Shown here: piece after piece, positions 52,298-63,930 of the stretch
Numbering within the stretch: position 1 is the first letter of the stretch
How the letters are laid out: each line of letters begins with the position of its first letter
Notes under the pieces: model-generated
Told to the model about the DNA's origin: nothing
The model's database searches: none
The model's input: the letters and a program-made list of their open reading frames with translations, nothing else
Assembly (NCBI GenBank): GCA_913061415.1
Contig: CAJXUD010000001.1
Location: 434,001-498,000, forward strand
DNA length: 64,000 nucleotides
Source of the DNA: an uncultured Oleispira sp.
GTDB taxonomy: Bacteria; Pseudomonadota; Gammaproteobacteria; Pseudomonadales; Oceanobacteraceae
Direction of reading: 5' to 3'
Program-made: the position numbers and the translations under genes

Positions 52298-52823
52298 TCT
52301 GATCGGTGAAGAAAAAATGATGGCCTTTGCAGGTCAATGTGCAACGGTATTTGCCAACGCGGCGATTGATGGCGGCCTAATCTTTTTAGAAGGCGATTTA
52401 GGTGCGGGTAAAACAACGTTTAGCCGAGGCCTGCTGCGCGGTTTTGGTCATGTTGGTCCAGTGAAAAGCCCGACCTACACCTTGGTTGAAACTTATGACG
52501 TTATTGCGACTCGAACTTCTGTTCCGACTCAAGCTTCTGTTACAACTCAAACGTCTGCAGAAGATAAACCACTGACGATTTGTCACTTTGATTTGTATCG
52601 CGTTGCAGACCCCGAAGAACTCGAATTTATGGGTATTCGCGATTATTTAGAAGGCGCACACTTATGTTTAATGGAGTGGGCAGACAAGGGTTTAGGTTTC
52701 TTACCGGTTGCAGACTTGGTATTGTCCATAGCCGACATTGACGATGGGCGACAACTTAGCTGGCAAGCAGGCACCGAAAAGGGCCAAGCTTGGTGTCAGC
52801 AATTAGACCTAATAGAAGTATGA
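52290..52823 (+). CDS. tsaE: tRNA threonylcarbamoyladenosine biosynthesis ATPase TsaE
   Basis: ATPase of the TsaB-TsaD-TsaE complex that makes t6A37 in tRNAs. The P-loop is EGDLGAGKTTFSRGLL, followed by GPVKSPTYTLVETY, HFDLYRVADPEELEFMGIRD and LMEWADKG. Between TYTLVETY and HFDLYR there is an extra stretch of roughly 20-25 residues, encoded by three imperfect 18-bp tandem repeats, that is not in E. coli TsaE. It overlaps nnrD and amiB. Confidence 0.96.
   Translation: MIDLIGEEKMMAFAGQCATVFANAAIDGGLIFLEGDLGAGKTTFSRGLLRGFGHVGPVKSPTYTLVETYDVIATRTSVPTQASVTTQTSAEDKPLTICHFDLYRVADPEELEFMGIRDYLEGAHLCLMEWADKGLGFLPVADLVLSIADIDDGRQLSWQAGTEKGQAWCQQLDLIEV
52506..52559 (+). repeat. Three in-frame 18-bp repeats within tsaE
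   Basis: GCGACTCGAACTTCTGTT, CCGACTCAAGCTTCTGTT and ACAACTCAAACGTCTGCA encode Ala/Thr/Pro-Thr-Arg/Gln-Ala/Thr-Ser units. Confidence 0.88.
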
Positions 52824-54199
52824 TGAAAAATATAATTGTTAAAATAATAATAAAATATGGCTTACCGTTATTGCTTGTAGGGTTAACGGTAAAAGCGACC
52901 GCTGATGTCGATGGTGTGCGCGTATGGCAGTCACCCACGAATACTCGCTTGGTATTCGATTTATCTCAACCGCATCAGCATAAAATTTTTATTCTCGATA
53001 AACCGTACCGATTAGTCATTGATCTAGCGGGCAGTCCTCAGTTTAAACCGGCTATTAATAAAGTCGAATTGGATAGTACTCTAGTAACAAACTTGCGTAC
53101 CGGTAGGCAAAAAAATAACGACCTGCGTATGGTTTTTTCATTGCGCGGGGACGTGGATCCTAAAAGCTCTATTTTACCGCCCAATAAAATTTATCCGTAC
53201 CACAGGCTTGTGGTTGATTTGTATGAAAAAGATATAGCGGTTATTGAACCTGCTAAAGCGGTGACTACTGTTGCTGATAAAATCGCCCACAATAAACGCG
53301 ACATCATTGTTGCGATTGATGCGGGGCATGGCGGGGAAGACCCAGGTGCAGTGGGGTATCGCCGCACGAAAGAAAAACACGTCGTCTTAAAAATAGCCAA
53401 AAAGTTAGCACGGTTATTAGAAGCGGAGCCCGGTTATAAACCCTACTTAACCCGTACCGGAGATTATTATATTCCATTGCGAGAGCGTACTCGTAAGGCG
53501 CGAGATGCTAATGCCGATTTATTTATCTCAATTCATGCTGACGCCTTTAGCAATTCACAGGCCCATGGCAGTTCGGTATTCGTTTTATCTGAACGTGGAG
53601 CATCGAGTGAAGAAGCCCGTTACTTAGCCGAAAAAGAAAACGAAGCCGATTTGGTCGGTGGTGTTAGTTTGGGTGATAAGGATGATCATGTCGCAATGAC
53701 CTTATTAGACTTATCGATGACAGCAACCCGTGGTTCAAGTTTGGCCGTAGGTAAGTCTATTTTAAAACGCATGGACAAAATATCACGCTTACACAAAAAA
53801 CATGTGGGCGAAGCGGCGTTTATGGTATTGAAAGCCCCTGATATTCCTGCGCTATTAATTGAAACCGGATTTATCTCAAACCCGGGTGAAGCGAAAAAAT
53901 TAGCAACCTCGAGCTATCAAAATAAAATGGCGCGAGAGATCTTTAAGGGGTTAACCGAATATTTTGATGATGAGCCACCCGAAGGCAGTTATGTCGCTTG
54001 GAAAAAAGGCGGCTCAGGCATCGCCACTTCAAATAGTATCCCTACACGCTCCCCTCGTAACTATACAATTAGACGGGGTGATACGCTTTCACATATTGCC
54101 AAACGACACAAAGTATCCGTTGCGGATATTCGACGTTTAAACGGTATTAAGAACAATCGCATTCAAGTGGGGCAGAAAATAAAACTGCCCGCCAGTTAG
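52820..54199 (+). CDS. amiB: N-acetylmuramoyl-L-alanine amidase AmiB (AMIN-Amidase_3-LysM)
   Basis: Periplasmic amidase that splits septal peptidoglycan, 459 residues from ATG 52820, which overlaps the tsaE stop. In order: signal peptide (IIIKYGLPLLLVGLTVKATA), AMIN domain (VRVWQSPTNTRLVFDLSQPH), Amidase_3 zinc domain with IDAGHGGEDPGAVG, SIHADAF and IETGFISN, and a C-terminal LysM (YTIRRGDTLSHIAKRHKVSV). LysM at the C-terminus and its place before mutL fit AmiB. Such amidases are normally kept inactive until activated by EnvC/NlpD-type factors. Confidence 0.96.
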   Translation: MMKNIIVKIIIKYGLPLLLVGLTVKATADVDGVRVWQSPTNTRLVFDLSQPHQHKIFILDKPYRLVIDLAGSPQFKPAINKVELDSTLVTNLRTGRQKNNDLRMVFSLRGDVDPKSSILPPNKIYPYHRLVVDLYEKDIAVIEPAKAVTTVADKIAHNKRDIIVAIDAGHGGEDPGAVGYRRTKEKHVVLKIAKKLARLLEAEPGYKPYLTRTGDYYIPLRERTRKARDANADLFISIHADAFSNSQAHGSSVFVLSERGASSEEARYLAEKENEADLVGGVSLGDKDDHVAMTLLDLSMTATRGSSLAVGKSILKRMDKISRLHKKHVGEAAFMVLKAPDIPALLIETGFISNPGEAKKLATSSYQNKMAREIFKGLTEYFDDEPPEGSYVAWKKGGSGIATSNSIPTRSPRNYTIRRGDTLSHIAKRHKVSVADIRRLNGIKNNRIQVGQKIKLPAS

Positions 54200-54211
54200 G
54201 CTGAGAAAAAC

Positions 54212-56182
54212 ATGAAAAGAATTCATTTATTATCCCCGCGCCTAGCCAACCAAATAGCCGCGGGTGAAGTCGTAGAGCGACCTGCCAATATTATCAAAGA
54301 GTTAGTTGAGAATTCTTTAGATGCCGGTGCCCAGCGCATCGAGATTGATGTTGAGCAAGGGGGAATTAAATTATTACGCATTCGTGATGATGGCCACGGC
54401 ATTCCAAAAGACGACTTGCCGTTGGCGTTGAGTCGACACGCAACCAGTAAAATTACTACGTTAGATGATTTAGAAGCGGTACATAGCTTAGGTTTTCGCG
54501 GCGAAGCATTAGCCTCGATCAGTTCGGTTTCACGGTTAACACTGACTTCAGCGACCGCTGCAGAAAAAGACGAGTCTGATTCAGAAAGCGGGCAAGCATG
54601 GCAAGTTGAAGTTGAAGGTCGTGAAATGTCGGCCAGTGTTAAACCGGCTGCGCACCCAAAGGGCACGACGCTCGAAGTACGCGACTTGTTTTTTAATACC
54701 CCTGCAAGACGAAAGTTTCTACGCACTGAAAAAACCGAATTTAATCACGTTGATGAGTATTTTAAACGCTTAGCGTTAAGTCGTTATGACGTGGCGTTTA
54801 GTCTGCGTCACAATCAAAAAGTGATTCACTCACTGCGCCCAGCGATTCGTAATATTGATAAAGAAAAACGCGTGGCGGCGTTATTGGGTACAAAGTTTAT
54901 CGATGCCGCTTTGCATGTTGATGCCGAAGCGGCAGGTTTAGGCTTAACGGGCTGGGTAGGATTACCGACCTTCTCTCGCAGCCAAGCCGATATGCAATAC
55001 TTCTTTGTGAATGGCCGCGTAGTACGTGATCGCTTAGTGGCACACGCCATTAAGCAAGCGTACCGCGATGTGCTTTATCACGGTCGTCAGCCAGCGTTTG
55101 TATTGTACTTAACGGTTGATCCGGCATTAGTGGATGTGAATGTTCACCCAACAAAGCACGAAGTACGTTTTCGTGATGGCCGCTTGGTGCATGATTATTT
55201 ATTCAGAACGCTGCACAAAGCATTGGCCGATGTACGCCCGGATAATCAAGTCGCTCCAACCAGCCTACAAGGGTCTGGGGTGTTGAGTGAAGGTGCAACT
55301 GTAGGTGCATCGGGGTTGACGTCTCCAGCCTTGATGGCGAATAGTCAGCAGCCAGTTACCGGTATTCAGGCGGGTGAGTTTGCTGGGCAAGAGCGAATGA
55401 GCTTATTACCTGGTAGGCACCCATTAACAGGTCAACCTACAAATCAGTACTCGGCGCAAAATCAGAATGGCAGTTTGAACTCAGGCAACGTACAAGAGCA
55501 TTTGAATGCCTATCAATCGTTATCGCAGCCATTAAATGTAGAAGAGCGCATAGATCCAGAAACGGGTGAGATTGTAGCCGTAACGGTTGAACACGATGTG
55601 CCGCCATTAGGTTTTGCCGTAGCTCAACTGCATGGCATTTATATTCTCTCGCAAAATGCTCATGGCCTTGTGGTGGTAGATATGCACGCCGCACATGAGC
55701 GCATTACCTATGAACGCTTAAAAATTGCAGTAGATAATCAAAACGTCCAAAGCCAGCCGTTATTAGTGCCTATTACATTAAGTGTCTCTGAGGGCGAAGC
55801 AGACGCGGCCGATCAGTTTGCTGATGAGTTCGCACGCTTTGGTGTGATATTACAGCGAGCGGCTCCAGAATCGATTATGATTCGCCAAATTCCAGTCATC
55901 TTGCAGCAGGCAGAAGTCGAACGGTTAATCACCGATATGCTGGCTGATTTAATGCAGCATGGCAGCTCTGATCGTATTCAAGCGCATCGCAATGAAATAC
56001 TCGGCACGATGGCGTGTCATGGCAGTGTGCGAGCAAATCGAAAGCTCACTTTGCCAGAAATGAACGGCTTATTACGTGACATGGAAGAAACAGAGCGTAG
56101 TGGTCAATGTAACCACGGCCGCCCGACGTGGACTCAAATGAGTATGTCGGACCTAGATAAATTATTCTTACGGGGCCGCTAA
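54212..56182 (+). CDS. mutL: DNA mismatch repair protein MutL, endonuclease type
   Basis: A 656-residue GHKL ATPase that couples MutS to strand excision. N-terminal motifs: [32 protein letters not shown] and [12 protein letters not shown] Gln/Asn/Ser-rich linker covers about residues 345-440. The C-terminal domain has [15 protein letters not shown], matching the metal-dependent nicking motif DQHA(X)2E(X)4E with Met for Gln, together with ACHGSVRAN and QCNHGRPT. These are absent from E. coli MutL. It follows amiB by 12 bases and ends directly before miaA. Confidence 0.97.
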   Translation: MKRIHLLSPRLANQIAAGEVVERPANIIKELVENSLDAGAQRIEIDVEQGGIKLLRIRDDGHGIPKDDLPLALSRHATSKITTLDDLEAVHSLGFRGEALASISSVSRLTLTSATAAEKDESDSESGQAWQVEVEGREMSASVKPAAHPKGTTLEVRDLFFNTPARRKFLRTEKTEFNHVDEYFKRLALSRYDVAFSLRHNQKVIHSLRPAIRNIDKEKRVAALLGTKFIDAALHVDAEAAGLGLTGWVGLPTFSRSQADMQYFFVNGRVVRDRLVAHAIKQAYRDVLYHGRQPAFVLYLTVDPALVDVNVHPTKHEVRFRDGRLVHDYLFRTLHKALADVRPDNQVAPTSLQGSGVLSEGATVGASGLTSPALMANSQQPVTGIQAGEFAGQERMSLLPGRHPLTGQPTNQYSAQNQNGSLNSGNVQEHLNAYQSLSQPLNVEERIDPETGEIVAVTVEHDVPPLGFAVAQLHGIYILSQNAHGLVVVDMHAAHERITYERLKIAVDNQNVQSQPLLVPITLSVSEGEADAADQFADEFARFGVILQRAAPESIMIRQIPVILQQAEVERLITDMLADLMQHGSSDRIQAHRNEILGTMACHGSVRANRKLTLPEMNGLLRDMEETERSGQCNHGRPTWTQMSMSDLDKLFLRGR

Positions 56183-57148
56183 GTGTCTTTTCCAGAAGTT
56201 AATCATTCAGATGCTGTGAATACCGACGCATCTTTTCCGCAGGCTATTTTTCTAATGGGCCCAACGGCCTCTGGTAAAACGGCCTTAGCCATAGAATTGG
56301 TCGAAAATTACAACTGTGAAATCATCAGTGTCGATTCAGCATTGGTATATAAAGGCATGGACATCGGCACGGCGAAACCCGACGCTGAATTACAAGCACG
56401 CGCGCCGCATCGCTTAATTGATTTGATCGATCCATTAGAAGCTTATTCAGCGGCGATGTTTCGTGAAGACGCCCTGCGAGAAATGGCGGATATTACGGCC
56501 AAGGGCAAGGTGCCGTTATTAGTCGGTGGCACTATGATGTACTTTAAATTTTTGCGTGATGGTGCCGCAAAGCTGCCTACGGCAAACGAAGATATTCGCC
56601 AGCGTTTATTGGCCGAAGGTGAACAGTTCGGTTGGCCGCACATGCATGCCAAGCTCGCTGAAATTGATCCGGTATCTGCCGAGCGTTTAAAACCAATGGA
56701 TTCACAGAGAATTCAGCGGGCATTAGAAGTTTTTGAAATCAGCGGCAAAACATTAACGCAGTTTTGGGCAGAACAAAATGAACAACCGCTGCCTTACAAT
56801 GTCATAAGTTTTGCAGTGATGCCGAAAGAGCGAAAAACGCTACACAAACGCATTGCCCAGCGTTATGACATTATGATGAAACAGGGCTTTGTTGAAGAGG
56901 TGAAAACCTTGTTTGCTCGTGACGACCTACATGAAGAACTGCCGTCCATTCGTTGCGTCGGATATCGCCAAGTTTGGCAATATTTGAAGGGTGAAATCGA
57001 CTACGATGAAATGGTCGAGCGAGGCATTATTGCAACCAGACAATTAGCGAAAAGACAGATTACGTGGCTCAGAAGTTGGCCAGATTTACATTGGCTCGAT
57101 ACAGAAGATCCAAATCTTCTGCAAAGTGCCTTGAAAATACTGCGATAG
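56183..57148 (+). CDS. miaA: tRNA dimethylallyltransferase
   Basis: Adds the isopentenyl group to A37 of tRNAs reading U-starting codons. The 321-residue product starts at a GTG immediately after the mutL stop. P-loop [17 protein letters not shown], then [33 protein letters not shown] and [15 protein letters not shown] are all present. It uses DMAPP, which is made downstream of the dxs product. In E. coli an hfq promoter lies inside miaA. Confidence 0.97.
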   Translation: MSFPEVNHSDAVNTDASFPQAIFLMGPTASGKTALAIELVENYNCEIISVDSALVYKGMDIGTAKPDAELQARAPHRLIDLIDPLEAYSAAMFREDALREMADITAKGKVPLLVGGTMMYFKFLRDGAAKLPTANEDIRQRLLAEGEQFGWPHMHAKLAEIDPVSAERLKPMDSQRIQRALEVFEISGKTLTQFWAEQNEQPLPYNVISFAVMPKERKTLHKRIAQRYDIMMKQGFVEEVKTLFARDDLHEELPSIRCVGYRQVWQYLKGEIDYDEMVERGIIATRQLAKRQITWLRSWPDLHWLDTEDPNLLQSALKILR

Positions 57149-57380
57149 ACCGCCATATTTAACACTAGTCTGTTAAATAGAGATCTTGCATGTCTATTTC
57201 GTATGTTTTTTGATCAAAGTAGGCCTTTTGTCTAGAATTTAGCCAATATCGTCGCTATTGAACCACCAATTTGCGATTTAGTGTTTATCAAGAGTTGTAT
57301 ACAAGAGACCGCTGATGAAATTAATTATTTTTTATAATTAACAACAAAGGCACCGGGGTTATTAATTATTTTATTTCTGA

Positions 57381-57399
57381 CTGTCCGCATATTGGACAG
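57381..57399 (+). promoter_or_regulatory. Hairpin just before the hfq ribosome binding site
   Basis: CTGTCC (57381-57386) pairs with GGACAG (57394-57399), seven-base loop. It ends 12 bases before GAAGGAG. Hfq represses its own translation in E. coli by binding its leader; this element may take part. The rest of the 274-base gap is AT-rich with no gene seen. Confidence 0.4.
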
Positions 57400-57422
57400 C
57401 AAATTCTTCGAAGGAGAAGAAC

Positions 57423-57665
57423 ATGTCAAAAGGGCACTCTCTACAAGACCCTTACTTGAATGCACTACGTAAAGAGCGCATTCCAGTATCCATATTTTTG
57501 GTCAACGGAATCAAACTGCAAGGTCAGGTTGAATCGTTTGATCAGTTCGTTATTGTTTTGAAAAATACAGTAAGTCAGATGGTTTATAAGCACGCGATTT
57601 CAACGGTAGTTCCAAGCCGTCCGGTTCGTCTGCAGGTAGAAACCACCGAAGACGAAGCTGAATAA
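57423..57665 (+). CDS. hfq: RNA chaperone Hfq
   Basis: Hexameric Sm-like RNA chaperone for small-RNA regulation. At 80 residues it is short: the Sm core ([53 protein letters not shown]) is complete, but the C-terminal tail is only about 15 residues and acidic, unlike the long E. coli tail. Strong ribosome binding site (GAAGGAG). Confidence 0.98.
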   Translation: MSKGHSLQDPYLNALRKERIPVSIFLVNGIKLQGQVESFDQFVIVLKNTVSQMVYKHAISTVVPSRPVRLQVETTEDEAE

Positions 57666-57749
57666 GAGTTGATAAACGAGTGCGTTGTTCATTGTTAAAT
57701 GAGCAGCGTATTTTCAATTACTCTCTGCTACTCAATTTAGGTAAATCTA

Positions 57750-59075
57750 TTGTTCTTTGATCGTCCCGAAGCTGGCAACAACAAATCTGGCGATATCGCC
57801 ATTCTCGTACACATTGATTTTCCGGAAGGTGACAACCGCGAAGACCCAAACGAATTCAAAGAATTGGTTTTGTCCGCTGGTGGTACTCCCGTTGAATTCA
57901 TAACAGGTTCGCGTAAAGCGCCTGATCCTAAAACCTTTGTCGGTAAAGGCAAGGTTGAAGAAATTAAAGCGATGGCGGAAGCCCATGAAGCAGATATTAT
58001 TCTGTTTAATCATGCTTTGACGCCAAGCCAAGAGCGTAACCTTGAAGAAGCTTTAGAATTTCGTGTACTTGATCGTACCGGACTTATCCTTGATATTTTT
58101 GCCCTGCGCGCACGTACTCATGAAGGTAAGCTACAAGTTGAGCTGGCGCAATTGCAGCACCAGACGACACGCCTTATCCGTGGTTGGACGCACTTAGAGC
58201 GCCAACAGGGTGGTATTGGTTCTCGTGGTGCCGGTGAGTCTCAGTTAGAAACTGATAGACGTTTGGTTGCTACTCGCGAAACCCTTATTCGCAACAGACT
58301 TAAAAAAGTTCGCGCTCAGCGTGAGCAAGGTCGCCGCGCCCGTAAACGTTCAGATATCCCTACAATTGCTTTGGTGGGATATACCAACGCCGGTAAGTCG
58401 ACATTATTCAATGCGTTAACCAATGCGACCGTATTTGCGGCTGACCAATTATTTGCCACACTCGATCCAACCTTACGTCGCTTAAAAGTGATGGATGTTG
58501 GCGAGGTTGTATTAGCCGATACCGTAGGGTTTATTCGCCATCTGCCGCATAAGTTAGTTGAAGCGTTTCGTGCAACGTTGCAAGAAACCACCGAAGCGAA
58601 TTTATTACTGCACGTGATTGATAGCGCAACGGATGAGCGTGACCATAACATTCAACAAGTTGATCTGGTACTGGCTGAGATTGAAGCAGACAAGGTTCCG
58701 CAGCTCAAAGTCTACAATAAAATAGATTTGTTAGAGCATGCAGAGCCAAGAATTGATCGTGACGAACATGGCGTTCCAGTTGCTGTATGGCTATCGGCAC
58801 AAGCAAAAGTGGGATTTGAATTATTAACGCAAGCTATCTCAGAGCTAGTGGCGGATGATTTATTTCAAGAAACGATTCAATTAACCCCTGCGGATTCTAG
58901 ATTAAGAGCTTTGCTTTTTGAACAAGCCGCGGTTGCGGAAGAAACATACGCAGAAAACGGCGATAATTTATTACGCCTGCGTTTACAGCTTGATGATTTT
59001 AAAAAGCTATTAGCAAAAACAGGGACAAGAGCTGATCGCTTTATTCCTGTGGTATTAGAAGATTGGGAAAAGTAG
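57750..59075 (+). CDS. hflX: Ribosome-associated GTPase HflX
   Basis: A 441-residue GTPase that splits stalled 70S ribosomes. The TTG at 57750 gives MFFDRPEAG, matching the start of E. coli HflX (MFDRYDAG). N-terminal motifs TGSRKAPDPKTFVGKGKVEE and FNHALTPSQERNLE, then GWTHLERQQGGIGSRGAGE, and the G domain VGYTNAGKSTLFNAL, DTVGFIRHLPH and NKIDLL. It is followed by a 130-base gap before hflK. Confidence 0.97.
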   Translation: MFFDRPEAGNNKSGDIAILVHIDFPEGDNREDPNEFKELVLSAGGTPVEFITGSRKAPDPKTFVGKGKVEEIKAMAEAHEADIILFNHALTPSQERNLEEALEFRVLDRTGLILDIFALRARTHEGKLQVELAQLQHQTTRLIRGWTHLERQQGGIGSRGAGESQLETDRRLVATRETLIRNRLKKVRAQREQGRRARKRSDIPTIALVGYTNAGKSTLFNALTNATVFAADQLFATLDPTLRRLKVMDVGEVVLADTVGFIRHLPHKLVEAFRATLQETTEANLLLHVIDSATDERDHNIQQVDLVLAEIEADKVPQLKVYNKIDLLEHAEPRIDRDEHGVPVAVWLSAQAKVGFELLTQAISELVADDLFQETIQLTPADSRLRALLFEQAAVAEETYAENGDNLLRLRLQLDDFKKLLAKTGTRADRFIPVVLEDWEK

Positions 59076-59205
59076 TTTAGATTCAAATATTGAAAGAGCA
59101 AAGATAAGTAAAGGCGCTGATTGTGATAGGAATTTCATGGTCAATCTTCTATTATTTGCGCAACAAAAATTAACGATATGCAATCCAGAGATAACGGAGT
59201 GATTT

Positions 59206-60381
59206 ATGGCGTGGAATGAACCCGGTGGTGGTAAAGATCCTTGGGGCAATGGGGGCAATCGTGGTAATAACGACGGCAACAAAGGTGGTAATAATCAAGG
59301 ACCACCTGATCTTGACGAAGCGCTAAAGCAATTGCTAAGCAAGCTGAATAGCATGTTTGGCGGCAACAGCGGTAATGGCGGTAGCGAAAACAAAGGCAAT
59401 AACCAAGGTGCCGGTGGCATGATTGGTATCTTGCTAGTGGTGGGTGTTTTGTTTCTAGGTTTTAGTTCTGTCTATACCTTGGATGAAAAAGAGCGAGGCG
59501 TTATTTTGCTATTAGGCAAATACGATCGTACTGAAGGCCCTGGTTTGCATTTTAAATGGCCAGTCGCTGAATCGCTAACACGCATCGAAACCACGACTGT
59601 TCGTAAAGAAAACATCGAAGAACGTATGCTGACAGAAGATAACAACATTATTGAGATTGAACTGAACGTTCAATATCGTGTTGCTGATCCTGTTGCTTAT
59701 GCATTACGTATTGAGAACCCACGCTTAACGCTACAGCACGCTGCGCAAAGTGCGTTACGTCATGATGTAGGTTCTACAGCGATGGATCCTCTTTTGACGT
59801 CTGGTCGTGAAGCAACGGCTGCACAAGTTAAGTTGCGTTTGCAGAGCTACCTAGATCGTTATCAAACAGGTATTCAGTTGACCAACGTGAACGTTAAAGA
59901 TGTACGCCCACCTTCACAGGTTAAGGCAGCATTTGATGACGTACAGGCAGCTCGCCAAGATAAAGATCGCTTAATCAGTGAAGCTGAATCGTATGCTAAC
60001 GGCATCGTGCCACAAGCGCGTGGTCAAGCTCAGCGTCAGCTAGAAGAAGCGAATGCTTATAGAGAACAAGTTGTAGCAAAAGCGACGGGTGAAGCGGATC
60101 GTTTCTCAGCGCTGTATACCGAGTATAAGAAAGCACCAGACGTGACGCGTGAGCGTTTATACATTGATGCGATCAGTGACGTATACGCCAATAGCAATAA
60201 GGTATTAGTGGATGTTGAAGGAGGCAATAACATGATGTATCTGCCTTTGGATCAAATCATGAAGAACATGCCGCAATCGAATACTTCTGGCTCCACGAAT
60301 GTTGATGTTTCAGCAATCACAGACCAGGTATTGAATGAAATTCGATCTCGTCAAAATGATCGTCGTAAGGAGACCCGCTAA
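59206..60381 (+). CDS. hflK: FtsH protease regulator HflK
   Basis: A 391-residue SPFH/prohibitin-family membrane protein. An extended Gly/Asn-rich cytoplasmic N-terminus (about 75 residues) precedes one membrane helix (MIGILLVVGVLFLGFSSVYTL). The SPFH domain (GPGLHFKWPVAESLTRIETT) and a coiled-coil region rich in Ala/Arg/Glu follow. HflK and HflC form a large periplasmic cage around FtsH and modulate its proteolysis. Its stop overlaps the hflC start by one base. Confidence 0.97.
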   Translation: MAWNEPGGGKDPWGNGGNRGNNDGNKGGNNQGPPDLDEALKQLLSKLNSMFGGNSGNGGSENKGNNQGAGGMIGILLVVGVLFLGFSSVYTLDEKERGVILLLGKYDRTEGPGLHFKWPVAESLTRIETTTVRKENIEERMLTEDNNIIEIELNVQYRVADPVAYALRIENPRLTLQHAAQSALRHDVGSTAMDPLLTSGREATAAQVKLRLQSYLDRYQTGIQLTNVNVKDVRPPSQVKAAFDDVQAARQDKDRLISEAESYANGIVPQARGQAQRQLEEANAYREQVVAKATGEADRFSALYTEYKKAPDVTRERLYIDAISDVYANSNKVLVDVEGGNNMMYLPLDQIMKNMPQSNTSGSTNVDVSAITDQVLNEIRSRQNDRRKETR

Positions 60382-61250
60382 TGACTGGTAAGGGCTTAGG
60401 ACTATTAATCGTATTAGGTTTGGCCATCATAATTGGTAGCCAAAGTTTGTACATTGTTAAAGAAACCGAAACAGCGCTAACGCTGCAGTTTGGTCAGATC
60501 GTTGAAAATGACATTCAAGCGGGTCTGCATGTTAAAACGCCTTTCTTACAGAATGTTAAGAAGTTTGATGCGCGAATCCTAACGTTAGATGCACAGCCAT
60601 CACGTTTCTTAACCGAAGGTAAGAAGTATGTGATCGTTGATGCATTCGTTAAATGGCGCATTAAAGACGTATTAAAATACTACAAAGCAACGAACGGCGA
60701 CCGTTTTGAAGCCAGTAACCGTTTAGCTGACCTTGCTAACAAAGGCATGCGTAACGAGTTTGGTGTGCGTAGCCTGCACGAAGTTGTTTCGGGAGAGCGT
60801 GATCAGTTGATGAGCAAGTTGACCATCGATCTGAACAAAGAAACCCTTGATAACTTTGGCATCGAAGTACTAGACGTTCGTATTAAAGCAATCGATTTAC
60901 CAGAAGAGCTAAGCAACGATGTATACCGTCGTATGCGTGCTGAGCGTGATCGTGAAGCGAAAGAGATTCGTTCTGAAGGTAGTGAGCTAGCGGAAGGTAT
61001 TCGCGCAGAAGCCGATCGTAATAAAACGGTTACTTTAGCGAACGCTTATCGTGAGTCTGAGCAGATCAAAGGTGAGGGCGATGCAACAGCCGCTAACATC
61101 TATGCTAAGGCGTATAGACAAGACTCTGAGTTCTATGCGTTTACGCGTAGCTTGAAGGCTTATACCGAAACGTTCCGTAGCCAAGATGTTTTACTATTGA
61201 AACCTGATAGTGACTTCTTCCGTTACATGAAGGACTCGAAAGCCAAATGA
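60381..61250 (+). CDS. hflC: FtsH protease regulator HflC
   Basis: Partner of HflK, 289 residues. An N-terminal membrane helix (LGLLIVLGLAIIIGSQSLYI) is followed by the SPFH domain (KETETALTLQFGQIV, AGLHVKTPFLQNVKKFDARI) and a coiled-coil region. The ending LLKPDSDFFRYMKDSKAK is typical. TAATG overlap with hflK implies coupled translation. Confidence 0.97.
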   Translation: MTGKGLGLLIVLGLAIIIGSQSLYIVKETETALTLQFGQIVENDIQAGLHVKTPFLQNVKKFDARILTLDAQPSRFLTEGKKYVIVDAFVKWRIKDVLKYYKATNGDRFEASNRLADLANKGMRNEFGVRSLHEVVSGERDQLMSKLTIDLNKETLDNFGIEVLDVRIKAIDLPEELSNDVYRRMRAERDREAKEIRSEGSELAEGIRAEADRNKTVTLANAYRESEQIKGEGDATAANIYAKAYRQDSEFYAFTRSLKAYTETFRSQDVLLLKPDSDFFRYMKDSKAK

Positions 61251-61357
61251 TCGCTCTATACTGAGCCTGCCATACAGGCCAGTATGTTCGAACATTAAGC
61301 GAAAGCGTAAAGTGTCGGGTAAATGACTTCAACAAGTTGTTTGCTTTTGATACAATC

Positions 61358-61387
61358 AGAAAAACCGGACATTGATCCGGTTTTTTT
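61358..61387. terminator. Terminator after hflC
   Basis: CCGGA (61365-61369) pairs with TCCGG (61376-61380), preceded by A-rich and followed by T-rich sequence extending the stem. It separates hflKC from hisZ. Confidence 0.85.
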
Positions 61388-61414
61388 GTGTCTAGCTGTC
61401 TAATGGATAATTCT

Positions 61415-62593
61415 ATGAGCACTGCCGATCGCTGGTTATTACCAGATGGCATTGAAGAAGTGTTGCCACCACAAGCGCGTGGTGTAGAGCAACTACGCCG
61501 TCATTTGTTGGACGATTTTGACCGTTGGGGATATGACTTTGTTATACCGCCAGCGCTTGAGTACCTTGATTCCCTGCTAACAGGCACAGCCCGTGACCTA
61601 GACTTGCAGACGTTTAAGGTGACTGATCAGCTATCAGGCCGTTTAATGGGCTTGAGTGCCGATACGACGCCGCAAACTGCGCGTATTGATGCACATAGTT
61701 GGGCACAAGAAGGCGTAAGCCGTTTGTGCTACTGCCGTACTGTATTCCACGCCAAAGCTGCCAGCATTCTTGCAGGCCGTACACCGACGCAAATCGGTGC
61801 CGAGCTTTATGGTGAGTCGGGTGCAGGCGCGGATATCGAAATTATCAGTCTAATGCTGAATACATTACAGCAAGCCGGGTTGCAGGATTTGCACCTAGAT
61901 CTTGGTCATGTCGGTATTTTCAAAGCATTTGCAGAAAAAGCTCAACTGTCTAACGTGGCAGAAGAGAAGCTTTTTGCGCTATTAAAAGTAAAATGTTCAA
62001 CCGATTTAGATGCGTGGGCTGAAGAATATCTTTCTGATGCTGCGCTCACCCAAGCCTTTAAAGCCATTGTGCGCTTACAAGGTGGTATGGACGTACTGGA
62101 TCAAGTGGCTGAGCAATTAGCGCCAGTTGTTCCTGAAGTAACTGACATCATTAAGCACTTGAAGCAAGTCTGCCAAGTGATCGCAACCCGCTACAAAGTA
62201 CCCATGTACTTTGATTTTACCGATCTTCGTGGTTACAACTACCACACAGGATTAGTGTTTGCGGCTTACGTTCCTGGTTATGGTGATGCCATTGCTCAAG
62301 GTGGCCGTTATAACGAAACCGGTGCTGTATTCGGGCGTGCGCGTCCTGCAACGGGTTTCAGTGCAGACTTGAAGGTATTAGCTCAGTTAGGTCGCTTTGC
62401 GACGACTCAAGCCAGTATCGTTAAAGCGCCTGCGCCTTATGGTCAATCGCAAGAACAAGAATTATTAGACTTGATTGCCGAGCTTCGTGCTAACGGCAAG
62501 CGAGTTGAAGTGCAGCTAAGCGGCGAACTGCCAACCAGCGGTGCACGAGTAGAGCTTAAAGGCGGTCAGTGGAAACTGATCGAATCCAATTAA
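61415..62593 (+). CDS. hisZ: ATP phosphoribosyltransferase regulatory subunit HisZ
   Basis: A catalytically different paralogue of histidyl-tRNA synthetase that activates the short form of HisG in histidine synthesis. ATG 61415 (MSTADRWLLPDGIEEVLPPQ) gives 392 residues; ATG 61403 is possible. Class II synthetase-like segments include YDFVIPPALEYLDSLLTG, LSADTTPQTARIDAHSW, YCRTVFHAKAAS and the AQGGRYNETGAVFG loop. It occupies the place of yjeT in E. coli between hflC and purA. It implies a short HisG elsewhere. Confidence 0.95.
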   Translation: MSTADRWLLPDGIEEVLPPQARGVEQLRRHLLDDFDRWGYDFVIPPALEYLDSLLTGTARDLDLQTFKVTDQLSGRLMGLSADTTPQTARIDAHSWAQEGVSRLCYCRTVFHAKAASILAGRTPTQIGAELYGESGAGADIEIISLMLNTLQQAGLQDLHLDLGHVGIFKAFAEKAQLSNVAEEKLFALLKVKCSTDLDAWAEEYLSDAALTQAFKAIVRLQGGMDVLDQVAEQLAPVVPEVTDIIKHLKQVCQVIATRYKVPMYFDFTDLRGYNYHTGLVFAAYVPGYGDAIAQGGRYNETGAVFGRARPATGFSADLKVLAQLGRFATTQASIVKAPAPYGQSQEQELLDLIAELRANGKRVEVQLSGELPTSGARVELKGGQWKLIESN

Positions 62594-62598
62594 TCTAA

Positions 62599-63909
<1,311 letters not shown>

Positions 63910-63930
63910 CGTTTAACAAGTTAGAGATAC

